In this document: positions 33,001 through 35,350 of the stretch, in pieces | How positions within the stretch are numbered: position 1 is the first letter of the stretch | Layout: each line of letters begins with the position of its first letter | NCBI GenBank assembly: GCA_002633005.1 | Contig: NMRA01000353.1 | Span: forward strand, 197,625-232,974 | Length of the DNA stretch: 35,350 nt | DNA from: Phoronis australis | Taxonomy: Eukaryota; Phoronida; Phoronidae | Direction: 5' to 3' | The notes under the pieces: model-generated | Databases searched by the model: none | The model's input: the letters and a program-made list of their open reading frames with translations, nothing else | Told to the model about the DNA's origin: nothing | Made by a program: the position numbers and the translations under genes

Positions 33001-33199
33001 GTGCATAAAAATGAAGTGATAGATCACAAACAACAATCACCCCACCTGGTGGCTGGGCCCAACCCTGATCTCTCCCTGTGTGGTCGCCAGCCTCTTGGTT
33101 TCAGGGTTGTAGCCAAGAACACAGAAGAAGGTGTTGGGTAATGGCTTGAAGTCTTTGGCAGCAAAAATATCCTTATAATGGATAACTGTGCAGTGTCCT
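2994..33199 (-). CDS. RERE: Atrophin/RERE-family transcriptional co-regulator, 3' portion (19 exons, 5' incomplete)
   Basis: Spliced exons (minus strand, 5' to 3'): 33199-33046, 30193-30060, 29231-29132, 28719-28621, 25870-25790, 13810-13678, 11056-10958, 10570-10377, 9480-9346, 8981-8817, 8132-7912, 7300-7153, 6896-6770, 6067-5944, 5663-5539, 5366-5178, 4299-4021, 3482-3313, 3080-2994. All introns are GT-AG, all phases join, and no internal stop arises over 920 codons. Order seen: end of BAH (residues 1-30 of this fragment), ELM2 (about 40-150), SANT (about 150-202), acidic run, GATA-type finger (CQKC, 18-residue spacer, CSHC, about 258-285), Ser/Pro-rich region, basic [10 protein letters not shown] block (about 530), Arg/Glu repeats (about 640-680), [12 protein letters not shown] motif and His-rich run (about 760-800), conserved tail. 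Family knowledge: RERE/Atrophin is a nuclear co-repressor that uses ELM2-SANT to recruit HDAC1/2. The symbol is by orthology; Atrophin is the arthropod-style name. The start codon and most of BAH are beyond the right edge. Confidence 0.93.
3313..3482 (-). CDS. RERE: RERE exon: DPLAAAM segment near the C-terminus
   Basis: Acceptor ATTGTAG, donor CAACAG|gtactc, 56 codons plus split Gly. It encodes [21 protein letters not shown], then a Pro/Leu/Gly loop, [19 protein letters not shown]. The plus-strand ORFs covering it are antisense shadows. Confidence 0.92.
4021..4299 (-). CDS. RERE: RERE exon: ERLxAERxHAER and His-rich run
   Basis: Acceptor TTTGACAG, donor TTGCCAG|gtaaga. It encodes [19 protein letters not shown], then [10 protein letters not shown], Ala-rich, then [18 protein letters not shown]. 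Vertebrate RERE has ERLAAERQHAER...DPLARLQ followed by HSHIHSHLHLHQ, so order and content match. The His run is encoded by a GT/CA-rich microsatellite-like tract (about 4110-4145). Confidence 0.95.
4283..4296 (+). promoter_or_regulatory. CTCF-like motif overlapping an RERE exon
   Basis: CCACCAGGGGGCAT on the plus strand matches the CTCF core (CCASYAGRKGGCR). It lies within the first codons of the exon 4299-4021, where it encodes PPGG, so it may be coincidental. Confidence 0.3.
4300..5177 (-). other. RERE intron (878 bp)
   Basis: AT-rich intron. I see no repeat array, RNA gene or conserved ORF in it. Confidence 0.85.
5178..5366 (-). CDS. RERE: RERE exon: Pro/Leu-rich segment ending RERERLERI
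   Basis: Acceptor TGTTACAG, donor CGAATAG|gttagt, 62 codons with split Gly at each end. It encodes [15 protein letters not shown], a Pro/Gly/Ser-rich loop and [12 protein letters not shown]. It has no counterpart I can align residue by residue, but it lies where atrophins have a PGL/LDP-rich linker. Confidence 0.88.
5539..5663 (-). CDS. RERE: RERE exon: Arg-Glu repeat helix
   Basis: Acceptor TTTTTAG. Donor AAAGTG|gtattg is a weak 5' splice site chosen because it gives phase 1, as needed by the next exon. It encodes 41 residues of nearly pure Arg/Glu/Asp/Met/Lys ([20 protein letters not shown]), the RE-dipeptide region that gives RERE its name and predicts a long charged helix. Confidence 0.9.
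5944..6067 (-). CDS. RERE: RERE exon: ARPH segment
   Basis: Acceptor GTTGCAG, donor GAGAG|gtaagt. It encodes [13 protein letters not shown], a Met/His-rich stretch, [13 protein letters not shown] and ARER. The DPL-x-x-Y-x-x-x-(M/L)Y arrangement leading into Arg-Glu repeats is atrophin-specific. Confidence 0.93.
6068..6769 (-). other. RERE intron (702 bp)
   Basis: AT-rich. A 78-codon plus ORF (6388-6624) has no recognisable domain and is most likely chance. A weak CTCF-like CCACCAGGGAGCA occurs near 6677. Confidence 0.85.
6770..6896 (-). CDS. RERE: RERE exon: Ser/Thr-rich segment
   Basis: Acceptor GTTGCAG, donor CAATTAG|gtatgc. It encodes 42 residues, Ser/Thr/Pro-rich, ending TPALRQL and joining GEFARPH of the next exon; atrophins have PALRxLxEYARPH here, which confirms the junction. 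Confidence 0.9.
7025..7064. repeat. Perfect 18-bp inverted repeat with 4-nt loop
   Basis: GAAAGACTTCACATTAAG at 7025-7042 is followed by CACA and its exact reverse complement at 7047-7064. It lies in an RERE intron. The stem is shorter than a typical pre-miRNA, so it may be a foldback remnant of a mobile element or a replication-slippage product. Confidence 0.9.
7153..7300 (-). CDS. RERE: RERE exon: atrophin basic segment ([10 protein letters not shown])
   Basis: Acceptor CTTTCAG, donor GAGAAG|gtaaga. It encodes [19 protein letters not shown], then [24 protein letters not shown]1 have FYKHLDRG...SC..TDL.F.P...SKLAKKREE here, so the alignment is strong. It ends with a VVIKEEK stretch. Confidence 0.94.
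7301..7911 (-). other. RERE intron (611 bp)
   Basis: AT-rich, no identifiable element. Confidence 0.85.
7912..8132 (-). CDS. RERE: RERE exon: Pro-rich region with LHIKEE motif
   Basis: Acceptor ACTTGCAG, donor TTCAG|gtgtaa. It encodes 73 residues: [13 protein letters not shown], a Gln/Pro/Ser-rich stretch and [15 protein letters not shown]. The IKEE followed by PRSPSP and VVD matches the order at the end of the proline-rich region in vertebrate RERE. This proline-rich region is much shorter than in vertebrates. Confidence 0.9.
8133..8816 (-). other. RERE intron (684 bp)
   Basis: AT-rich. The 148-codon plus ORF at 8445-8891 runs through this intron into antisense of the next exon; it shows no domain and no splice support. 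Confidence 0.8.
8817..8981 (-). CDS. RERE: RERE exon: acidic and KxER-rich linker
   Basis: Acceptor TGTTGCAG, donor AATCAG|gtgatg, 55 codons, phase 0/0. It encodes [13 protein letters not shown] (resembling a SUMOylation-type psi-K-x-E context) followed by a Ser run and an acidic tail. It is symmetric in phase and so skippable without a frameshift. Confidence 0.82.
9222..9251. repeat. 9-bp perfect inverted repeat
   Basis: CAGCGCCAC (9222-9230) and GTGGCGCTG (9243-9251) form a perfect GC-rich stem with a 12-nt loop in the RERE intron 8982-9345. Function unknown. Confidence 0.85.
9346..9480 (-). CDS. RERE: RERE exon: Ser/acidic low-complexity region
   Basis: Acceptor GTGGCAG, donor GAAAAG|gtaatt, 45 codons, phase 0/0. 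The residues are acidic and Ser-rich ([16 protein letters not shown]) then Pro/Gly/Ser-rich. There is weak sequence identity to named relatives; the call rests on the open frame, splice signals and fitting phases. It may be alternatively skipped, because its length is a multiple of three. Confidence 0.8.
10011..10361. repeat. Compound minisatellite: 56-bp units then 41-43-bp units
   Basis: CTCCTTTGCTCCAG recurs at 10013, 10069, 10125 and 10181 (56-bp period). The unit then loses a CTTTACTAAAGT-type segment and continues as 41-43-bp copies starting at 10189, 10230, 10273 and 10316. It ends about 16 bp from the 5' splice site of the exon 10570-10377, inside the intron. Confidence 0.95.
10377..10570 (-). 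CDS. RERE: RERE exon: second half of GATA-type zinc finger
   Basis: Acceptor TTTTCAG, donor CAGCAG|gtggga. It encodes [19 protein letters not shown], then KVFFKKYG, giving C-x2-C-x18-C-x2-C with the previous exon. APFLFKPV follows, also conserved in RERE. The donor lies 16 bp from a 56/43-bp tandem array. Confidence 0.94.
10571..10957 (-). other. RERE intron splitting the GATA-type finger (387 bp)
   Basis: AT-rich, with nothing recognisable; the minus-strand ORF at 10650-10832 lacks any feature of a gene. Confidence 0.85.
10958..11056 (-). CDS. RERE: RERE exon: acidic stretch and first half of GATA-type finger
   Basis: Acceptor TTTCCAG, donor ACTACAG|gtagat. It encodes a Ser/Glu/Asp-rich run after SSEFL and then TCQKCFTT, the first Cys pair of the GATA-like zinc finger. 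The finger is split by the following 387-bp intron. Confidence 0.92.
11057..13677 (-). other. RERE intron (2.6 kb)
   Basis: AT-rich non-coding sequence. Several ORFs of 60-99 codons on both strands show no domains or conserved composition. No tandem array was noticed. Confidence 0.8.
13678..13810 (-). CDS. RERE: RERE exon: SANT end and basic linker
   Basis: Acceptor CTTATAG, donor GAATTCT|gtaagt. It encodes [20 protein letters not shown], the last SANT helix with the FYYYWKKTP signature, then an Arg-rich linker ([11 protein letters not shown]) ending RPASSEF as in other RERE proteins. Phase 1 at the end gives a Leu codon with the next exon. Confidence 0.95.
13900..13990 (+). repeat. Dispersed repeat, copy 1 (TTTGGCGAC...GCCAGGTCGCCAAG)
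   Basis: TTTGGCGACTGGGATTTTTG, then CCAGGTCGCCAAG and a following AT-rich part match the copy at 14173-14262 along about 90 bp with many substitutions. A further GGTCGCCAATGTG fragment sits just left at about 13874. Confidence 0.8.
14173..14262 (+). repeat. Dispersed repeat, copy 2
   Basis: Direct repeat of 13900-13990, with the same order of TTTGGCGACC, TTTTGCCAGGTCACCAAG and TTGGCATTTAGTTAAG elements. It lies in the 12-kb SANT intron. Confidence 0.8.
14546..14630 (+). repeat. Dispersed repeat, diverged copy 3
   Basis: TTTGGCAACC, then GGAAATTTTGCCAGATCAC in the same order and spacing class as copies 1 and 2, but more diverged. Confidence 0.5.
14640..16190 (-). other. Part of the 12-kb RERE intron, no feature
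   Basis: AT-rich. No convincing gene, RNA or repeat was seen; short ORFs (for example 15917-16249 plus) have no recognisable domain. Confidence 0.7.
16191..16308. repeat. 40-bp tandem repeat, three copies
   Basis: Identical units beginning TTCACGTCAGTGCATATAGA at 16191, 16231 and 16271; the last is cut by two bases. Identity suggests recent duplication. Confidence 0.97.
16642..17050. repeat. Imperfect inverted repeat with about 70-bp arms
   Basis: CTTAATCTCAAGATC and downstream GAACTTGGAATT-like blocks at 16642-16712 recur in reverse complement at about 16975-17050 (GATCTTGAGATTAAG). The sequence between is unremarkable. It could be a decayed MITE or foldback element; ends are not resolved. 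Confidence 0.5.
17051..19300 (-). other. Part of the 12-kb RERE intron, no feature
   Basis: AT-rich sequence without a supported gene, RNA or repeat array. Confidence 0.7.
19324..19339 (+). promoter_or_regulatory. Isolated CTCF-like motif
   Basis: ACCACCAGAGGGCAGT matches the CTCF core well and is not embedded in the repeat monomers that start about 530 bp to the right. Confidence 0.4.
19852..20640 (+). mobile_element. Truncated copy of the CTCF-motif monomer element
   Basis: It begins with the same head (AACAAGAGCAACG, GCGCCCACGAATGCA) as the full copies and contains motif-bearing monomers at 19944, 20089, 20251 and 20344, then breaks off where a new head starts at 20641. It is an internally deleted or truncated relative. 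Confidence 0.75.
20641..22366 (+). mobile_element. Full-length 1.7-kb non-autonomous repeat element with 11 CTCF-like motifs, copy A
   Basis: Head (AACAGCAACGTGGAGCGTTG), then about 150-bp monomers each led by a CCACTAGRKGGCR-type motif at 20733, 20835, 20980, 21117, 21261, 21408, 21567, 21714, 21854, 22015 and 22159, then a diverged terminal monomer and a tail with GGACGGACGCTGCCCGGACG and AAATATGTGGG. Three monomer types follow an a-b-c order with about 450-bp higher-order period. Offsets match copy B at 31288-33013. No coding capacity was seen. The class (Helitron-like, MITE-like or other) is unresolved because no clear terminal repeats or target-site duplication could be set. Confidence 0.85.
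22367..22880 (+). repeat. Partial 3' copies of the same monomer element
   Basis: Motif monomers at 22367, 22511 and 22713 with two further tail-like segments (about 22640-22710 and 22840-22880, AGACAGAGATAACGG and GACAGACAGACAGG). This looks like repeated insertion or tandem growth at the 3' end of copy A. Confidence 0.75.
22881..24430 (-). other. Part of the 12-kb RERE intron, no feature
   Basis: AT-rich sequence; nothing supportable. Confidence 0.7.
24431..24703 (-). repeat. 21-bp minisatellite, 13 units, open heptad frame
   Basis: Unit TGCTGAGATAGTATCATTATG (plus strand), 13 copies. On the minus strand (same as RERE) one frame is open from ATG 24721 to 24296 (141 codons) and reads HNDTISA repeats. 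Substitutions include many that change residues (H to N, T to G, A, S), and no domain flanks the array, so I treat it as a minisatellite instead of a gene. Confidence 0.9.
24704..25789 (-). other. 3' acceptor-distal part of the 12-kb RERE intron, no feature
   Basis: AT-rich sequence directly after the donor of the SANT exon 25870-25790; no gene or repeat recognised. Confidence 0.7.
25790..25870 (-). CDS. RERE: RERE exon: SANT core
   Basis: Acceptor TTTCAG, donor GAGACG|gtaagt, 27 codons, phase 0/0. It encodes [20 protein letters not shown], the central SANT helices, and ends HKET. It follows the previous exon's EER directly and leads into [10 protein letters not shown] after a 12-kb intron. 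Confidence 0.95.
26845..27210 (+). pseudogene. Remnant of a Cys-rich (THAP-like N-terminus) transposon-borne ORF
   Basis: The frame opens at ATG 26845 with [12 protein letters not shown], reminiscent of the first zinc-binding Cys pair of THAP domains, though the rest of a THAP domain is absent. It continues through FDKFIVDL and [14 protein letters not shown] to TAG at 27109-27111, then reads on in the same frame as VTIQWECRG; a C..GHSGKW-like segment follows in another frame. From memory, invertebrate proteins combine a CxxCG with a later C..GH..W in this order, so I infer a broken gene with an in-frame stop and a frameshift. A donor-like GTAAGC at about 26896 could instead be the end of a first exon. 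Family assignment is uncertain. Confidence 0.45.
27168..27220 (-). pseudogene. Inverted second copy of the same gene head
   Basis: Minus-strand ATG at 27220-27218 gives [17 protein letters not shown] then TGA. It is identical to the left-arm start except Gly for Glu at residue 9, then diverges after CTH where the arm ends. It is evidence that the arm duplication includes coding sequence. Confidence 0.7.
27491..28620 (-). other. RERE intron part, no gene
   Basis: AT-rich. Contains the inverted repeat at 28078-28130; no coding evidence (the plus ORF at 28386-28742 is partly antisense of an exon). Confidence 0.7.
28078..28130. repeat. Perfect 15-bp inverted repeat with 23-nt loop
   Basis: TTTGAGAACCAGTTT (28078-28092) and AAACTGGTTCTCAAA (28116-28130) are exact reverse complements in an RERE intron. 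Role unknown. Confidence 0.9.
28621..28719 (-). CDS. RERE: RERE exon: ELM2 end and SANT start
   Basis: Acceptor TTCTATAG, donor GAGAGG|gtaagt, 33 codons, phase 0 at both ends. It encodes [17 protein letters not shown] and then [10 protein letters not shown], matching the RERE ELM2-SANT junction; the Trp is the first SANT tryptophan. A plus-strand ORF across this stretch is only its antisense shadow. Confidence 0.94.
29132..29231 (-). CDS. RERE: RERE exon: ELM2 domain, second part
   Basis: Acceptor TTTTCAG, donor CATAGT|gtaagt. The split Arg is followed by [12 protein letters not shown] and EDGCLAAS, almost invariant in RERE orthologues. The open frame runs on upstream into the intron for more than 120 codons because the flanking 18-bp tandem repeat has no stop in this frame, but the acceptor and family alignment fix the exon boundary. 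Confidence 0.95.
29311..29450. repeat. 18-bp tandem repeat, about 7.8 copies
   Basis: Unit ACACGGCGGTGAGTGCGA, copies differ by a few bases. The array lies about 80 bp upstream (in transcript sense) of the ELM2 exon acceptor. In the RERE frame it is open and reads AVFALT repeats, giving a 188-codon open frame that runs into the exon. Confidence 0.95.
29640..29732. repeat. 24-bp tandem repeat, about 3.8 copies
   Basis: Unit ACTAGGGTCCACCACACCTT plus GGTC, increasingly exact to the right. Same intron as the 18-bp array. Confidence 0.93.
29904..29954. repeat. 17-bp tandem repeat, three copies
   Basis: GAGCCACCATGGCAACT repeated exactly at 29904, 29921 and 29938. Third minisatellite in an 828-bp intron. 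Confidence 0.95.
30060..30193 (-). CDS. RERE: RERE exon: ELM2 domain, first part
   Basis: Acceptor TTATAG, donor CCAG|gttagt. It encodes 44 residues plus a split Arg, continuing directly after the GPSHQ of the previous exon with ARLPE and ending [12 protein letters not shown]. The W-x-P ... D-x-DL-x-x-(F/Y)LRAAR pattern is the ELM2 core seen in RERE and MTA proteins. Confidence 0.94.
30194..31287 (-). other. RERE intron part before repeat copy B
   Basis: AT-rich sequence; no gene or repeat was recognised. Confidence 0.7.
31288..33013 (+). mobile_element. Full-length 1.7-kb repeat element with 11 CTCF-like motifs, copy B
   Basis: Head AACAAGAGCAACATGGAGCG at about 31288. Motif-led monomers at 31363 (degenerate), 31507, 31649, 31801, 31900, 32044, 32206, 32350, 32489, 32646 and 32790; terminal monomer; tail with GGACGGACGCTGCCCGGACG near 32930 and AAATATGTGGG near 32990. 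Count, order, orientation and offsets match copy A, so both derive from one mobile unit. The tail ends about 33 bp before the RERE exon donor at 33046. Confidence 0.85.
33046..33199 (-). CDS. RERE: RERE exon: end of BAH and start of ELM2
   Basis: This is the most 5' exon visible. It starts after TTGCAG with one base completing a codon (phase 2 from the missing upstream exon; an Arg if the upstream exon ends in AG or CG) and ends CAC CAG|gtgggg. It encodes 51 residues including [21 protein letters not shown] and [12 protein letters not shown], which are signature strings of RERE between BAH and ELM2. Confidence 0.93.
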
Positions 33200-33443
33200 C
33201 TGCAACAAACCAACAAGTGCATTATGGGAACATGCAGCGGAATAACAACAGGCTGTTTTGTGGCTCAACTAACTTAAGATGGATGTCTCAACAGTGGTGC
33301 ACCGCATATGCACTACAGCGGGTAAGTGACACGTTGGGTTCTGCAGTTAAACAAAACTTATAAGGATATGTATCCTATTGCGCAACTGTAGGAGCACGGA
33401 GAAGCTTTTAAAGACACATCACAATGACCACACTGACCAAATA

Positions 33444-33665
33444 TGTTACAGCCATATGTAGCGTAAATAAGACAAAGTAGTTCAGTCATGAGAGTTGCTG
33501 ACACAGTACGTGCCCTATGTTACGGCCATATGTAGCTTAAATAAGACAAAGTAGTTCAGTCATGAAAGTTGCTGACATAGTACGTGCCCTATGTTACGGC
33601 CATATGTAGCTTAAATAAGACAAAGTAGTTCAGTCATGAGAGTTGCTGACATAGTACGTGCCCTA
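33444..33665. repeat. 74-bp tandem repeat, three copies
   Basis: Units with TTAC(A/G)GCCATATGTAGC at 33446, 33520 and 33594, each containing AAGACAAAGTAGTTCAGTCA and GACATAGTACGTGCCCTA. Few differences between units. Confidence 0.95.
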
Positions 33666-35350
33666 ATCATAGAGTAATTTTCTTTGCTCGTAAAGTGTTA
33701 TATTTAGCTGTACATTTATCACATTTGATTTAAGCCAGAACAGAAGCACGAACTTTAAAATTGGTTCAGTTGAGCTCCAACTATTTTGATTTCTGGTCAC
33801 TCCCCCTCACAATGCATTTTGATGTGTACCTGTACAGTCTCTTCTCTACCTGTGTCGCTTGTTATGTGTTTGTAACTGTTTCCTTGAGAATGGCTTAATG
33901 AAATAAACCGAAACGTTGAATTGGATAGATATGTCGTTATTTACTTACGGGGTAATTTTAAGTTCGTGCAACTGTACATTTATCATGAACTCACACAGAG
34001 ATTGGAAAAATGCCCTACAACTAAGATTGCATTTGCCCTTGATTGAGAGGTGTAAATGAAAACATTGCATAAGTCTCTCTACTTGTGACAAGAAGTGATC
34101 AGAACACATCAAGTAGTTGACCTGACTGTCTAACAACACTCAAGTCAAACAACATTTAGGAATACAATTCAAAACTGGCCACTCTGACTATTGCATAAAT
34201 AAACTTAAAGCAAGATGTACCACCGGCACGAATTAATATTTCTCACTCAAGAAAGCTAGAAGATAGATTAGCGACAGGCTCAAGTACATCAATATTTCTC
34301 ATTAATAATAAAGTGTTTGCCAACTTATATTTGAAATTACCAGAAGGAAAGACATCAACATGGCAACTACCGAGTCAAAGTTTGACTAGATAGTAGCAGT
34401 ACATGACTTTAAAAGTTTTTGATTTCTACATTATTTAGAAAGCGTATATTACAGTGATTTTTATTATAAAGCTATTACATTAATAAGAGAACTGCTTCAT
34501 GTAAATAATAGACATTTGACAAGAAATTTAACAAAACCGTTGATATGTTAATCAAAGAAAGCAGTCCCCTAGACTTCTGTCTTGTCATGGACAAATAGTC
34601 TCAGGTCTCAAGGAGTGCTGGCCAAAATGATTCATTTGATGGGGCATTTCTGGTATTATAGCAAAGTCTTATCAATTTTGCACAAAAATAATTGCCAAAA
34701 TTGACCATTTCTCAACTGCTACTGACATTATTGTGTATGACCATAGTTTTTCAAAAAATATTGTTTGACGGTAGCCAACAAAACTTGAAAATAGTAAAGC
34801 ATTCACCTGATTTTTACTTACCTTTTAATAAATGAAAAAAAAAATAAAAGCTCACTGAAATGCCATACTGTGTCCTAAATTGAGGAATTGTTTATACACT
34901 GCTCTTAAGAAAAATTGTTCAGCACTCAGCTTCAAACAAATCGTAAATGGGACATACAATTGATAAAACCATATTATCCAGTAGTTGTAATAGTTGGTTA
35001 AATTTTTGAACATTAACAGGGTGACACAATTGACAAATATCCTACTCATATCATAGTTTGATGTTCAAATAAGGAATGACTTATCAACCACCACAGCTAT
35101 GTAAACACAGTAGTGGCTGGAACGTCATTAACCCAGGTGCAATGCTCAGACTATTGGAAAACAATCTTTCAGTAATGTTTTACAGAAAGAAAATCTTACT
35201 CAAGAGGAGACTGTAAAAGCATCCTGCTGCTGACGACGAGAGACTGATTTGTTATTGGTCAGGAAAATGACCCTCAACTGAAGAATGGTTCCGTAAAAAG
35301 TGGAAATGAACTAATCCCAAAATTCAATTTTTTAGAAGCTCAATGTCTTT
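33666..35350 (-). other. RERE intron part at the right edge, no exon found
   Basis: The upstream BAH exon, expected to end with a phase-2 codon just before GHCTV, was not found. A GGCTTAATGAAATAAACCG, AAACGTTG string near 33890-33920 resembles tails of retroelements in invertebrates, but nothing else supports an element. Confidence 0.6.

Noticed and set aside
33886-33920. Retroelement-tail-like string with GGCTTAATGAAATAAACCG and AAACGTTG, considered as a Penelope-like element end or a hammerhead ribozyme core
   Set aside because: No reverse transcriptase remnant nearby, and the hammerhead CUGAUGA core is absent.
35175-35227. Possible upstream RERE exon on the minus strand (AATCAG acceptor, TTGA|gtaaga donor, phase 2 in one frame)
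   Set aside because: Translation in the phase-compatible frame (ending MLLQSPL) does not resemble the BAH segment expected before GHCTV; the donor lacks G at -1.

Overview
This is nuclear DNA from an animal, most probably a marine or other non-vertebrate bilaterian. The window is AT-rich, coding sequence is split into short exons of 81-279 bp with GT-AG introns, and intergenic and intronic DNA is full of tandem repeats and non-autonomous mobile elements. I cannot name the species.

One protein-coding gene dominates. On the minus strand, from about 33.2 kb down to 2994, nineteen consecutive exons whose splice phases all agree encode the C-terminal 920 residues of an Atrophin/RERE-type transcriptional co-regulator. 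In protein order they give: the end of a BAH domain, an ELM2 domain, a SANT domain, an acidic stretch, a GATA-type zinc finger, a low-complexity Ser/Pro/acidic region, and the atrophin C-terminus (a KLAKKREER-type basic helix, Arg-Glu repeats, an ERLxAERxHAER motif, a His-rich run and an LxxQxAxxEALxRQ tail). The 5' part (start codon, most of BAH) lies beyond the right edge. The SANT domain is split by a 12-kb intron (13811-25789) and the ELM2 region by a 2.9-kb intron (30194-33045).

Those two introns carry the most striking non-coding feature: two co-linear, roughly 1.72-kb copies (about 20641-22366 and 31288-33013) of a repeat element built from about 150-bp monomers. Each monomer starts with a motif of the form CCACTAGRKGGCR, which closely matches the CTCF core binding motif. 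Each copy has eleven such motifs in the same order and orientation, with an a-b-c a-b-c pattern and a GGACGG-rich tail; further fragments flank the first copy.

The intron at 25871-28620 holds a second notable element (26596-27490): two inverted arms of about 290-300 bp around a 302-bp centre. Both arms include a start codon followed by the same Cys-rich N-terminus (MPHCCCVP), so the gene head is present twice, facing inward. The centre has remnants of a Cys-rich ORF with an in-frame stop.

Minisatellites occur at 2605-2830 (56 bp), 10011-10361 (56 then 43 bp, next to a splice donor), 16191-16308 (40 bp), 24431-24703 (21 bp, an open heptad-repeat frame), 29311-29450 (18 bp), 29640-29732 (24 bp), 29904-29954 (17 bp) and 33444-33665 (74 bp). 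A degenerate tRNA-like sequence lies at 83-160. The 2.99 kb left of the stop codon is 3' UTR and/or intergenic; 33.2-35.35 kb is intronic for this gene. No other convincing protein gene was found.
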